A stretch of DNA of 64,000 nucleotides. It comes from Pseudomonas baltica. Lineage in GTDB: Bacteria > Pseudomonadota > Gammaproteobacteria > Pseudomonadales > Pseudomonadaceae. The translations under genes were made by a program, and so were the position numbers. Below the pieces are notes generated by a model. The model searched no databases. It was not told where the DNA came from and was given only the letters and a program-made list of their open reading frames with translations. Numbering within the stretch: position 1 is the stretch's first letter; each line of letters opens with the position of its first letter. Below, piece after piece: positions 9,773 through 18,032 of this stretch. The stretch lies in assembly GCF_031880315.1 (NCBI RefSeq), contig NZ_CP134771.1:372001-436000 (forward strand), written 5' to 3'.

Positions 9773-10579
9773 TCACTGCCCACCATCCACAGTCACCTGT
9801 TTGATGCCCTGACTTTGCAGGTGCCACTGGTCGAGTACGCGCTGGTAGCTGCCGTCCGCCAACGACGCCTGCAGGCCCTTGACCAATTGATCACGCAGCG
9901 CGTCCTGGCCCTTGGCCACGGCAAAGCCGAAGTAATGCACCGACAACGGCTCGCCCACCAGCACATAGGTATCGGGCTCTTCGCTCATCAGGTATTTGAC
10001 GTACTCAGGCCCCAGTACGGCGGCGTTCAGGCGGCCTTGCTTGAGGTCCAGGCGTACCGCCGCCGCGCCTGCCGCGCCTTGTGCCTGGGCGGCGGGCTTG
10101 CCTGCGCCGACGCAGGTCCTGTCGCTCCAGGCGTTGAGTTCGATGAAGTAATTGGTGGTGCGTGGGCTGCCGATGGCTTTGCCGCAGAAGGCATCGGGGG
10201 TCATTGCCGCTGGAGCATTTGCGCGCGTGGTGAACATCTGCGCACCGGTCTGCAGATAATCGACGAAGGTCATATTGCTGCGGCGGGTCGGCAGGTCGGT
10301 AATGGCCGTGCCGATCACATCGATGCGCCCGGTGGCCAGGCCGCTGGTGAGTTGTTCGAAGCTCATCTCCTCAAACTTGAGGTCGACGTTCATCTGCTTG
10401 GCCAGAACCTTGAACAGGTCGATGTTGAAGCCGGTGCTTTCGTTGGTGGTGGGGTTGCGGTAGGACATCGGCGGATAGGTGGCTTCGATGCCGACGGTCA
10501 GGGTGGTGGCGGCGTTGGCGGCAGTGGCGCCAGAGACGATCAGGGCAGTAGCGAGCAGTTGGGTCAGGCGTGGGGTCAT
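9773..10579 (-). CDS. Periplasmic amino-acid-type ABC substrate-binding protein (SBP-1)
   Basis: Family 3 solute-binding protein of 268 aa. A signal peptide (MTPRLTQLLATALIVSGATAANA, then ATT) is followed by TLTVGIEATYPPMSYRNPTT, the usual ligand-contact strand. It shares with two other binding proteins in this window a Cys pair about 28 residues apart (FCGKAIGS ... WSDRTC) and a VRLDLKQGRLNAAVLG segment. The start at 10579 is supported by AAGGAG directly upstream. It is the last gene of the leftward cluster and follows the PrpD gene by 45 bp across a REP element. It probably feeds the ATPase/permease pair at 14.8-16.4 kb. Ligand unknown; a polar amino acid or amino-acid conjugate is likely from the family. 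Confidence 0.88.
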   Translation of the reverse strand: MTPRLTQLLATALIVSGATAANAATTLTVGIEATYPPMSYRNPTTNESTGFNIDLFKVLAKQMNVDLKFEEMSFEQLTSGLATGRIDVIGTAITDLPTRRSNMTFVDYLQTGAQMFTTRANAPAAMTPDAFCGKAIGSPRTTNYFIELNAWSDRTCVGAGKPAAQAQGAAGAAAVRLDLKQGRLNAAVLGPEYVKYLMSEEPDTYVLVGEPLSVHYFGFAVAKGQDALRDQLVKGLQASLADGSYQRVLDQWHLQSQGIKQVTVDGGQ

Positions 10580-10605
10580 GGGGCGCTCCTTGAGGTCGAG
10601 AATGT

Positions 10606-10632
10606 TCGGGGGCAAGCCCCCTCGCTACAGGG
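10606..10632. repeat. REP element (family 2) overlapping the PrpD stop codon
   Basis: TCGGGGGCAAGCCCCCTCGC followed by TACAGGGG, a member of the short palindrome family also seen near 27434, 42034, 46313, 47990 and 61843. It overlaps the stop codon of the MmgE/PrpD gene, so the last residues of that protein and its stop lie in REP sequence. Confidence 0.8.
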
Positions 10633-11992
10633 GTGAGGCGGTTTGCAGCAGGCCAAGCAGCCGCGGCACATCGGTGTCGGCGCCCAGCGTCATGCACAGC
10701 TCGACCAGGCCATCGACCTGTGCGGTGGGCAAGGCGCGGATCGCCAGCGAGCGAAATTTGTCGATCAAGGCTTCGTCGCTCAGCGGATTGAGTGGGCCGC
10801 CCAGCGCCAGCTTGACCTGACGCGTGGCGCTGCGACCGTCCGCGCTGGTGACCTGAACGAACGGTTCGTCCAGCGGCGCCAGGCGCGGCTCGATGCGCAG
10901 GCTGATGGCCGCCATCAAGCCCTGCACCTCGGGTGCTGCCCTGACCGCCCCCTCGTAACTGTCGAGGCCGGCATTGCCACGCAGGCAGCGCACCGCCAAC
11001 GCATACGGCAGGCTCATTTGCGCGGCGGCCAGGGTGCGGGTGTCGACGCCCGCGCACATGTCCACCAAAAAGGCACTGGCGCGCACATCGATACGCTCGA
11101 CCTGCGTGCCGTCAATGCCGAGCTCGGCCAGTAGTTCCCCGACCGCATCGATCGCCGCGTGGGTACCGCGGCAGGCGGCATAGGGCTTGATCGAACAGCG
11201 CGCGAGCTTCCACACGCGGCCCAGGTCGGCGGTCAGTGCCTGGGGCTCGGCCGCGGCCTGCGCATAGGTGCGCAAAAAACCACCCCAGCTGTCCTCGAAT
11301 ACCTGGCTGGGGCCGCTCATGCCTTGGCGGGCGAGCAGCACGGCGAGCACACCCGCCTCGGCCGGGCGCCCGGCGTGCAGCTTCTTGCTGTCGGCGCCGT
11401 CATGAATGAACGACCACAGGCCACCGCTCATGCTCGCTGCCAACCCGAGTGCATGGGCAGTCTGGTCGGCGTTCAACTGCAGCAGCCGCGCGCAGGCCGC
11501 TGCGGCGCCGAACACGCCACACGTGCCGGTGGAGTGCCAGCCGGCGCCGTTGTGCGGCGAATAGCCACCGCACGCTTCCAGCACGCGCCGGGCCACGTCG
11601 TAGCCCAGCACCATGGCCGTCAGCAAGGCCTCGCCGTTCGGTGGCTTCGCACACAATGGCAGGACTGCCAGCATCGCCGGCACTACCACCGCGCCGGAGT
11701 GATCGCAGCCACCGGCATCATCCAGCTCCAGGGCGTGGGCAGCGACGCCATTGACCAACGCCGCACTGCGCGCCGACAGCCGTTGCGCCCCGCCCCATAC
11801 GGCCACGTCGCCCGGCGGCTCGCTGCACAGCAACGCCCCCAGGCAGCGTTGGGTCAGCTCAGTGTTGGCGCCTGCCAGAGCGGCGCCCAAGGTGTCGAGA
11901 AAGTGTCGACGCGCCTTGGCTACCACCGCCTCGGGGATCGCCGCGAACGGTGTATCGCAGACGAACCCGGCCAATGTGTGCAAGGCATTCAT
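10625..11992 (-). CDS. MmgE/PrpD family protein (2-methylcitrate dehydratase / epimerase fold)
   Basis: A 455-aa member of the MmgE/PrpD superfamily, which includes 2-methylcitrate dehydratase, cis-aconitate decarboxylase and iminodisuccinate epimerase. Visible family blocks are RRHFLDTLGAALAG, AALVNGVAAHALELDD, the alpha-helical GWHSTGTCGVFGAAAACARLL, GADSKKLHAGRPAEAGVLAVLLA, and IKPYAACRGTHAAIDA. The ATG at 11992 gives the standard N-terminus (MNALHTLAGFVCDT) and overlaps the preceding deacetylase gene by four bases (ATGA), showing translational coupling. There is no prpB/prpC nearby, so a methylcitrate role is unlikely. The adjoining C-N lyase and amino-acid transporter favour an epimerase or dehydratase acting on a polycarboxylate. 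The exact reaction is inferred, not shown. Confidence 0.85.
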   Translation of the reverse strand: MNALHTLAGFVCDTPFAAIPEAVVAKARRHFLDTLGAALAGANTELTQRCLGALLCSEPPGDVAVWGGAQRLSARSAALVNGVAAHALELDDAGGCDHSGAVVVPAMLAVLPLCAKPPNGEALLTAMVLGYDVARRVLEACGGYSPHNGAGWHSTGTCGVFGAAAACARLLQLNADQTAHALGLAASMSGGLWSFIHDGADSKKLHAGRPAEAGVLAVLLARQGMSGPSQVFEDSWGGFLRTYAQAAAEPQALTADLGRVWKLARCSIKPYAACRGTHAAIDAVGELLAELGIDGTQVERIDVRASAFLVDMCAGVDTRTLAAAQMSLPYALAVRCLRGNAGLDSYEGAVRAAPEVQGLMAAISLRIEPRLAPLDEPFVQVTSADGRSATRQVKLALGGPLNPLSDEALIDKFRSLAIRALPTAQVDGLVELCMTLGADTDVPRLLGLLQTASPL

Positions 11993-12882
11993 GGGCGCGG
12001 CTCCTGAGCCTGATGCCGGGCAAATACCGCGGCCGGATGATCGTCGGGCAACTGCGGATGCTCGACCGCCCACCACTGCGCGACCTCCTCGGCGGTGGCG
12101 AACCACACCCCCGGCTGCGCCTTGAGCCAACCAAGCCACTCGTCGAGCAAACCGCTGCGGCCCACCGTACCGAGGATTTCCGGGTGCAGGCGCATCAGGT
12201 AGCACAGCCCGAAACGCTGGAAACCTTCGAAGTCGCGCTGCCAATTGAGCAGCACTTCAGCGTAACTGGCGATGCGCGCCTGGCTGGCGGGCACGGCCGG
12301 CGCCAGGTTGAAAGCGAAATACGGCTCGTCCTCCAACTCAACGTGCAGCGGCAGTTCCACCAAAGGCGCCGCTACCTGGCCTGCGGGATGCACATAGGGC
12401 AGATCGTCACCGCCCCAGGATGACGACCAGCGCAGGCCGGCGCTGCGCAGGTCGTCCGCCAGGCCCTGGGCATAGCTGCCCGCCGGTGCGCGAAAGCCGC
12501 GCGGGCGCCGCCCCGTCAAGCGCTCCAGGGCTTCACAACCGCGCAGCACCGACGCCTGTTGCTGCTCGCGCGTCAGCGCGCTGAAGTCCTCATGCAGATA
12601 ACCGCTGCATGCCAGCTCGTGGCCGGCGGCATGCACTGCCGTGACGACGTCGGGATTCTGTTCGGCGACGATGCCCGGCACGCACCAAGTGGTGCGCAGG
12701 CCGTGCTCGGCGAATATCGACAGCAATCGTTGGGCGCCGCGGGTGGTGCCGTAACGCCACACCGAAAGGCTTTTTTCGCGCCCGGCGATTGCTGGCACCT
12801 GGGTCTGAATCCCATGGATATCGTTGTAATCCACCGTAATGACCACGGCGCAGGTATAGGGGGCGGGCCAGGGGCTAGTCAT
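11989..12882 (-). CDS. Polysaccharide deacetylase (NodB-fold) family hydrolase, copy A
   Basis: NodB/CE4-fold protein of 297 aa, of the PuuE-like branch whose characterised members act on C-N bonds of small cyclic amides (allantoinase, cyclic imidases) rather than on polysaccharide. Blocks seen: VVITVDYNDIHG near the N-terminus, HELACSGYLHEDFSAL, RPRGFRAPAGSY, and a C-terminal LMRLHPEILGTVGRS. In the metal motif the first histidine of HxxxH is replaced: copy A has SGYLH where copy B has HGYRH. There is no signal peptide, so it is cytoplasmic. The start at 12882 overlaps copy B by eight bases; the end overlaps the PrpD gene by four. It is a diverged tandem paralogue of copy B. Confidence 0.83.
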   Translation of the reverse strand: MTSPWPAPYTCAVVITVDYNDIHGIQTQVPAIAGREKSLSVWRYGTTRGAQRLLSIFAEHGLRTTWCVPGIVAEQNPDVVTAVHAAGHELACSGYLHEDFSALTREQQQASVLRGCEALERLTGRRPRGFRAPAGSYAQGLADDLRSAGLRWSSSWGGDDLPYVHPAGQVAAPLVELPLHVELEDEPYFAFNLAPAVPASQARIASYAEVLLNWQRDFEGFQRFGLCYLMRLHPEILGTVGRSGLLDEWLGWLKAQPGVWFATAEEVAQWWAVEHPQLPDDHPAAVFARHQAQEPRP

Positions 12883-13723
12883 TGCCGTGCTCCCGCGCCC
12901 AGAATTCGGCGACCTCATTACAGGTGGCGAACCACACGTCGGCATGGCTGTGCATGTGCTGCACAAACTGCTCCAGCACGCTAATGCGCCCCGGCTTGCC
13001 GGAGATCTTGGGATGGAACAACGTGGTCATGCACAGGCCTTCGCGGTAGGTGCCGTCGAACTCGCGGCACCAGTTGTCGAGGGTCTGCTCGTAACTGGCG
13101 ATGCGGTCGAGCCCGGCGGGGTAATTGGGTGCACGGGTATAGGCCAGCGAGGCGTAGTCGTCGAGTTCCCAGCGGCCCGGGATTTCCACCAGGCGCCGGC
13201 TGGCGTCGAGGGTATCAATGAAGTACGGGCGATCGTCGCCGCGCATGCTGCTGGAATACTTCACCCCGCAGTCCATCAACAGCGCCGGGGTCTCGCTGTG
13301 CCAGTCACCGGACGGCGTGCGAAACCCCGTGGCGGTGATGCCCAAATGGCGCTTGAAGACCTCGGCGCTTTTGTCCATGACCCAGCGTTGCTCGGCCAGG
13401 TCGAGGGCGAAGAAGGATTCGTGGCGATAGCCGTGATAGGCCACTTCGTGGCCGCGTTCGAGGATCGCCTGGCACTGCCTGGGCCAGTTCTCGACCACCC
13501 AGGCCGGGACGAAAAAGGTGGTGGGCGTGCGGTGCGCGTCGAGCATGTCGAGCAACCGTGGCAAGGCTCGATAGGGGCCATAGCCGCCAAAGGTGAAGTA
13601 CTCGGGTTTCTGCCAGATGGAACCGTCGAGCATCGCCGCGCCCGTTGGCCCGTCGAGGTCGAACGCCATGGCCACGCAGGCTCGGGCCTTGCCGGGCCAG
13701 CGCAGATCGTTAGAGGTGTACAT
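12875..13723 (-). CDS. Polysaccharide deacetylase (NodB-fold) family hydrolase, copy B
   Basis: NodB/CE4-fold hydrolase of 282 aa. It carries VAMAFDLDGPTG (first metal-site aspartates), GHEVAYHGYRHESFF with an intact HxxxH, GFRTPSGDW, and the C-terminal MTTLFHPKISGKPGR. The HFP/HPK and RTPSG blocks align one to one with copy A, showing duplication. PuuE allantoinases and cyclic imide hydrolases belong to this branch; a ring-opening amidohydrolase in the cytoplasm is the most likely role. It is the first of three overlapping genes (copy B, copy A, PrpD), so these three products are probably needed together. A REP pair separates it from SBP-2 upstream. Substrate unknown. Confidence 0.85.
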   Translation of the reverse strand: MYTSNDLRWPGKARACVAMAFDLDGPTGAAMLDGSIWQKPEYFTFGGYGPYRALPRLLDMLDAHRTPTTFFVPAWVVENWPRQCQAILERGHEVAYHGYRHESFFALDLAEQRWVMDKSAEVFKRHLGITATGFRTPSGDWHSETPALLMDCGVKYSSSMRGDDRPYFIDTLDASRRLVEIPGRWELDDYASLAYTRAPNYPAGLDRIASYEQTLDNWCREFDGTYREGLCMTTLFHPKISGKPGRISVLEQFVQHMHSHADVWFATCNEVAEFWAREHGND

Positions 13724-13773
13724 CGGGATTGCTCCGTGTCATTGGCGAAGATTTGGCGTGCCTGTGACGGCCT

Positions 13774-13845
13774 GTTCGCGGGCAAGCCTTGCTACAGGTG
13801 TACATCCCTTGCACCTGTGGCAGCGAAGCTGGCTCGCGAGAGCGG
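13774..13845. repeat. REP-like inverted pair (family 1)
   Basis: GTTCGCGGGCAAGCCTTGC with TACAGGTGTACA on one side and CACCTGTGGCAGCGAAGC with TGGCTCGCGAGAGC on the other form an imperfect inverted pair. It lies in the 167-bp gap between SBP-2 and the deacetylase genes and may lower read-through or stabilise the upstream transporter mRNA. Confidence 0.8.
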
Positions 13846-13890
13846 TCTGATGGACACCGCCGCTATCGCGGTTGTGTGCCAGAGCGAGCA

Positions 13891-14724
13891 TCACCTCCCC
13901 TGGTTCAACTGCGCCTTGGCGACCGCGCCCTGCTCCAGGTTCCACTTCTTGAGAATCTTGCCGTAGCTGCCATCGGCAATCATGGCGTCAAGCGTGGCGA
14001 CGATGGCCGCGCTCAAGCCCGGATTGCCCTTGGCCACGCCCAGACCGGCGAGCTGAAAGGTCAATGGTTCGCCGATCACCCGATAGGCACCCGACTCCTG
14101 CGTCTGGATATACGGCAGGGTTTCGCTGCCCTGCACCGCCCCATCCAACCGCGCCTGCCGCAACTGCGCACGGGCGTCCGCGGAGCCTTCGGTGCCCACC
14201 ACCACGATCGCCGGCTTGCCCTTGGCCTCGCAGTTGGCGGCGCTCCACTTGGCGATTTCCACCGGGAAGTTCGTGCGGCGGCTGGTGCCGACTTTCTTGC
14301 CGCACAGGTCGGTGGCGACCTTGACGTCCTTGCTGGTGTCCAGGATGTAGAACTGCGGGCCGGTCTTGAAGTAGTCGACGAAGTCCACGGTCTTCTGCCG
14401 CTCGGGGGTGTCGGTCATGCCCGACAGCACGATGTCCAGCCGCTGGGTCACCAGGCCGCTGACCATTTGCTCGAAGGCGGTTTCCTGCCATTTCACCTCG
14501 ATGCCCAGACGCTTGGCGATCTCCATGCCGAGATCGTAATCCACCCCGGTCAGCTGGTTGGTGCCAGGGTCCTTGAAGTCCATCGGCGGATAGTTGGGCA
14601 TGATCCCGGCGGTGATAAAGCCCTTGTCCTTGATGGCGGTGGGCAGCCCGGCCGGATCAGCGGCCCAGGCGCCAGCGGCGGTGAAGACGGACAGTGCTGC
14701 GGTCAGAACGAGCATCTTTTTCAT
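13891..14724 (-). CDS. Periplasmic amino-acid-type ABC substrate-binding protein (SBP-2)
   Basis: Family 3 solute-binding protein of 277 aa with signal peptide MKKMLVLTAALSVFTAAGAWA followed by AD. FITAGIMPNYPPMDFKDPGTNQLTG forms the ligand-binding strand, and DYDLGMEIAKRLG, the usual second block, follows. It has the same Cys pair (LCGKKVGTSRR ... WSAANC) and the ARAQLRQARLDGAVQGSET segment found in SBP-1 and SBP-3. The ATG at 14724 has GGAAG eight bases upstream; a longer in-frame start adds seven residues without a better site. It lies 36 bp downstream of the ATPase gene in the same operon and is the most likely primary receptor of this transporter. Confidence 0.92.
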   Translation of the reverse strand: MKKMLVLTAALSVFTAAGAWAADPAGLPTAIKDKGFITAGIMPNYPPMDFKDPGTNQLTGVDYDLGMEIAKRLGIEVKWQETAFEQMVSGLVTQRLDIVLSGMTDTPERQKTVDFVDYFKTGPQFYILDTSKDVKVATDLCGKKVGTSRRTNFPVEIAKWSAANCEAKGKPAIVVVGTEGSADARAQLRQARLDGAVQGSETLPYIQTQESGAYRVIGEPLTFQLAGLGVAKGNPGLSAAIVATLDAMIADGSYGKILKKWNLEQGAVAKAQLNQGR

Positions 14725-14760
14725 AACGGCTTCCAGAGTCAGCAAACAAAGGGATGGGAA

Positions 14761-15525
14761 TCAGTTGAGTACCGCAGCGATGAATTCCTGGGTGCGCGGA
14801 TTGCGCGGGCTCATCAGCACTTCTTCCGGCGAGCCGGTCTCGATGATCTGCCCGGCGTCCATGAACACCACGCGGCTGGCCACCTCTCGGGCGAAACCCA
14901 GCTCGTGAGTGACCACCACCATGGTCATGCCACTGGCCGCCAGGTCGCGCATCACCGACAGCACCTCGCCGACCAGTTCCGGGTCGAGGGCCGAGGTGGG
15001 CTCGTCGAACAGCATCAGCTTGGGGCGCATGGCCAGGGCGCGAGCAATCGCCACCCGTTGCTGCTGGCCGCCGGAGAGCTCGATCGGGTAACTGTGGGCC
15101 TTGGCCGTCAGCCCTACCCGCTCGAGCAGGTCCATGGCCTGCTCGCGGCATTCCTTTTGCGGGCGGCGCAACACCTGGGCCGGGCCCTCGATGATGTTTT
15201 CCAGCACCGTCATGTGGGCGAACAGGTTGAAGCGCTGAAAGACCATGCCGGTGGCCAGGCGCTGGCGGGCGATCTGGGTGTCGCTGAGCTCGATCAACTT
15301 GCGGTCCACCGAGCGATAGCCCAGCAGTTCGTCGTTGACCCACAGGCCACCCTGATCGACCTTTTCCAGCTGGTTGATGCAGCGCAGCAAGGTGCTCTTG
15401 CCCGAACCCGAGGGGCCGATGATGCACACCACCTCGCCGTGGGGGATGTCGAGATTGACGTCCTTGAGCGCCTGGAAAGCGCCGAAGAACTTGTTGACGT
15501 TGACCGCCTTGACGATATTTCGCAT
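14761..15525 (-). CDS. Amino acid ABC transporter ATP-binding protein (GlnQ/HisP type)
   Basis: Cytoplasmic ATPase of 254 aa powering polar amino-acid-type uptake. Walker A GPSGSGKS at residues 37-44, Q-loop [12 protein letters not shown], signature [15 protein letters not shown], Walker [15 protein letters not shown] and switch VVTHE are all present. The start at 15525 is preceded by GGGGACAC. It lies 12 bp downstream of the permease gene and 36 bp upstream of SBP-2, in one operon led by the lyase gene. All catalytic residues are intact. Confidence 0.95.
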   Translation of the reverse strand: MRNIVKAVNVNKFFGAFQALKDVNLDIPHGEVVCIIGPSGSGKSTLLRCINQLEKVDQGGLWVNDELLGYRSVDRKLIELSDTQIARQRLATGMVFQRFNLFAHMTVLENIIEGPAQVLRRPQKECREQAMDLLERVGLTAKAHSYPIELSGGQQQRVAIARALAMRPKLMLFDEPTSALDPELVGEVLSVMRDLAASGMTMVVVTHELGFAREVASRVVFMDAGQIIETGSPEEVLMSPRNPRTQEFIAAVLN

Positions 15526-15537
15526 GTTCGTGTCCCC

Positions 15538-16413
15538 TTAGCTGCGCTTGCCGGCGCCGCGGCCGAAACGACGTTCCAGGCGGCTCTGGCCGAAGGTCAG
15601 CACCGTGACCACCGCCAGATACCAGATGCCCGCGACGATCAGCAGCTCCATCACTCGGGCGTTGGCGTAGTAGATGTTCTGCGCGTTGTAGAGCAGCTCG
15701 GAGTACTGGATCACGCTCGCCAGGCTGGTCATCTTGACCATGCCGATGAATTCGTTGCTGACCGGCGGGATGATGATGCGCATCGCCTGTGGCAGGATGA
15801 TCCGCCTCAGCGCCTGCAAGCGCGGCATGCCGATCGACTTGGCCGCCTCGTACTGGCCGCTGTCCACCGACAGCAACCCGGCACGCACCACTTCCGAGGT
15901 GTAGGCGCCTTGATTGATGCCAAGCCCGAGCAAGGCCGCGGCGAACGGCGTGATCACCTCGACGGTCTTGAACTCGAACAACCCGGGGATGCTCAGGGTC
16001 GGGAAGATCAACGCCAGGTTGAACCACAGCAGCAACTGCAGGATCAGCGGGGTGCCGCGGAACAGCCACACGTAACCACTGGCCACGTAGCGCAGCACCG
16101 GATTGTGCGACATGCGCATGATCGCCACCACCACCCCGAGGACCACCCCCAGCGCCATGGCCAGCACGGCCATGACGATGGTGTTGAGCAAGCCGAACAT
16201 GATCGAGCGCGCCGTCAGGAACTGCTCCACGTAAGACCACTCGATATTGCCCTTGGCAAATGCCTGGGCCAGGCCCAGCAGCAATAGCACGATGATCGTC
16301 GCCGAGGCGTAGCGGCCGTAGTAGCGACGCTTGACGACCTTGTAGGTCGAGAGGTCGTAGTGGGCGTCTTGCGCGGTCAGCGCCGCAGCGCCAAAAACGT
16401 GAGTCTGTGGCAT
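15538..16413 (-). CDS. Amino acid ABC transporter permease (HisM/GlnP family)
   Basis: Integral membrane subunit of 291 aa. After an unusually long cytoplasmic N-terminus (about 40 residues, including VVKRRYYGRY) come five or so transmembrane segments. The His/Glu/Gln/Arg family signature GLLNTIVMAVLAMALGVVLG and the EAA loop EAAKSIGMPRLQALRRIILPQAMRIIIPP are clear. Only one permease gene exists in the operon, so the channel is probably a homodimer. The ATG at 16413 has GGGGA upstream and lies 17 bp from the lyase stop. Function in uptake is secure; the transported compound is not known. Confidence 0.93.
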   Translation of the reverse strand: MPQTHVFGAAALTAQDAHYDLSTYKVVKRRYYGRYASATIIVLLLLGLAQAFAKGNIEWSYVEQFLTARSIMFGLLNTIVMAVLAMALGVVLGVVVAIMRMSHNPVLRYVASGYVWLFRGTPLILQLLLWFNLALIFPTLSIPGLFEFKTVEVITPFAAALLGLGINQGAYTSEVVRAGLLSVDSGQYEAAKSIGMPRLQALRRIILPQAMRIIIPPVSNEFIGMVKMTSLASVIQYSELLYNAQNIYYANARVMELLIVAGIWYLAVVTVLTFGQSRLERRFGRGAGKRS

Positions 16414-16429
16414 GGGAGTCCCCTGTCGG

Positions 16430-17857
16430 TCAGCCGCGCGGGCCGGAGTAATCCAGCGCCCATTGCTGCTGGGCGCCCAACTGCTGCTTGAAGCGTTCGA
16501 TCTGCGCACTGACCTGGGCCGGCGCGGTGCCGTTCCAGCCGTTGCGTGCCGCGAGCGCGGCCTCCAGCGTCAGGGCCTTGCGCACGTCTTCGGTCAGGCG
16601 CGCGTCGACTTGCAGCAGCAATGCGGGGCTGGCGTCTTCCAGGCCGATACCGGCTTCTTCGCAGGCCTGTACCAGCTTGCCGGTCACTTCATGGGCCTCC
16701 TTGAACGGCACGCCGCGCCGCGACAGCCAGTCCGCCACTTCGGTGGCCAGGGTGAAACCGAGCGGGGCCTGGCGCAGCAGTTCGTCAGTGCGCACCGTCA
16801 TGGTCGCGACCATTCCGGCGAACGCCGGCAGCACCAGGTGAATGGTGTCGAGGCTGTCGAGCACCGCATGCTTGTCTTCACTCAGGTCGCGGTTGTAGGA
16901 CAGTGGCTGGGCCTTGAGCACCGAGAGGATGCCGGTCAGGGTGCCGATCAGACGGCCCGACTTGCCCCGCGCCAGCTCAGCGATATCGGGGTTCTTTTTC
17001 TGCGGCATGATCGAGCTGCCGGTGGCGTAGCCGTCGTCGAGGCTGACCCAGTTGAACTGGCGCGAGGTCCACAGGCAGAACTCTTCGGCCAGACGCGAGA
17101 CGTTGACGCCAAGCATGCTCACCGCAAAGAGGAATTCGGCCACGTGATCGCGGCTGGCCACGGCGTCGATGGAGTTTTCGCACGGGCCGCTGTAGCCCAT
17201 CTCGGCCGCCGAGGCGTGCAAGTCGCCAGTGATGGCGGAGCCGGCCATGGCTGCGGCGCCCAGCGGCGACAGGCTGAAGCGTCGATCCCAATCCTGCAGG
17301 CGCTGGATGTCGCGGTGCATGGCCTGAGCGTGGGCCATCAAGTGATGTGCGAAGACGATCGGCTGCGCCTGCTGCAAGTGGGTGAAGCCCGGCGCAATGC
17401 TGTGCACGTGCTGCTCGGCCTGGGCCACCAGCGCCTTTTGCAGCTCAAGCAGCGCCATTACCAGCACCCGTGCCTGATCGCGCAAAAACAGGCGCATGTC
17501 GTTGGCCGATTGATCGTTGCGCGAGCGTCCGGCGCGCAGCTTGCCGCCCAAACTGCCAAGGCGCTCGGTGAGCAGGCGTTCGATAAAGGTGTGCACGTCT
17601 TCGTCGGCAGCGATCGGTTCGATGCGCCCGGCGGCGAAATCTTCATCGATGCCCTGCAGGGCCTGGATGATCTGGGCGGTCTCAGCCGCTTCCAGCAAAC
17701 CGGCGCGCTGCAGCTCGTTAGCGTGGGCCTTGGAGCCGGCGACGTCATACGGGGTCAGGCGAAAATAAGCCTTGGGTGAGCGCGACAGGTTGGCCATGGC
17801 TTCACTGGGGCCGGTTTTGAAACGGGCGCCCCAGAGGCGGTCGGTTGGCTCGGACAT
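16430..17857 (-). CDS. Argininosuccinate lyase-like C-N lyase (fumarase/aspartase superfamily)
   Basis: A 475-aa lyase that closely follows the ArgH pattern: DRLWGARFKTGPSE at the N-terminus, EDVHTFIERLL, LHSGRSRND-type block LRAGRSRNDQ, the catalytic GFTHLQQAQP (Thr-His pair), and the flexible signature loop GSSIMPQKKNPD with the catalytic serine. ArgH homologues split C-N bonds releasing fumarate; the group also includes EDDS lyase and related aminopolycarboxylate lyases. The context is not arginine synthesis: this gene heads an operon with an amino-acid-type ABC transporter, two ring-opening-type hydrolases and an MmgE/PrpD protein. I therefore favour a catabolic lyase on an imported N-succinyl compound. 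The ATG at 17857 has GGAGAA upstream. A genuine second ArgH cannot be excluded. Confidence 0.88.
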   Translation of the reverse strand: MSEPTDRLWGARFKTGPSEAMANLSRSPKAYFRLTPYDVAGSKAHANELQRAGLLEAAETAQIIQALQGIDEDFAAGRIEPIAADEDVHTFIERLLTERLGSLGGKLRAGRSRNDQSANDMRLFLRDQARVLVMALLELQKALVAQAEQHVHSIAPGFTHLQQAQPIVFAHHLMAHAQAMHRDIQRLQDWDRRFSLSPLGAAAMAGSAITGDLHASAAEMGYSGPCENSIDAVASRDHVAEFLFAVSMLGVNVSRLAEEFCLWTSRQFNWVSLDDGYATGSSIMPQKKNPDIAELARGKSGRLIGTLTGILSVLKAQPLSYNRDLSEDKHAVLDSLDTIHLVLPAFAGMVATMTVRTDELLRQAPLGFTLATEVADWLSRRGVPFKEAHEVTGKLVQACEEAGIGLEDASPALLLQVDARLTEDVRKALTLEAALAARNGWNGTAPAQVSAQIERFKQQLGAQQQWALDYSGPRG

Positions 17858-18032
17858 GTACAGTTCTCCATTGGCACGTAGCTTGCAATTTGCCTTTGTC
17901 GCAAGCCCCTTTATGCAGGGGCTTGTTGGCCACTCTGTGAAGAGTTGCTAAAGGATCGATTAAACAGGTCGCGGTGAATCGACCGGATGAGAGGGATACT
18001 AGAAAGCCGACAGAACGGGGTAAATACATTAA
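17858..18032. promoter_or_regulatory. Divergent promoter region between the lyase operon and its LysR gene
   Basis: A 175-bp divergent region. It holds a perfect nine-bp hairpin, CAAGCCCCT TTATGC AGGGGCTTG, at 17902-17925, and an imperfect dyad CGATT...AATCG near 17957-17983. Either could be the LysR site, though neither is a clean T-N11-A box. The hairpin lacks a T run, so it is not an obvious terminator. Confidence 0.45.

Noticed and set aside
9523..9786. 87-codon minus-strand frame in the gap upstream of mqo
   Set aside because: No ribosome site, odd composition, and it overlaps the 3' end of SBP-1; treated as non-coding.
10625..11992. PrpD as 2-methylcitrate dehydratase for propionate catabolism
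   Set aside because: No prpB, prpC or acnD neighbours; it is coupled to NodB-fold hydrolases and an amino-acid transporter instead.
6394..13723. A purine (urate to allantoin) degradation cluster from hpxO and the PuuE-fold hydrolases
   Set aside because: The genes are 5 kb apart, separated by mqo and a terminator, on opposite strands, and no HIU hydrolase or OHCU decarboxylase is present.
13789..16287. 832-codon plus-strand open frame across the ABC transporter genes
   Set aside because: It runs antisense to three recognised genes (SBP-2, ATPase, permease) and has low-complexity Gln/His/Arg-rich sequence typical of shadow frames.
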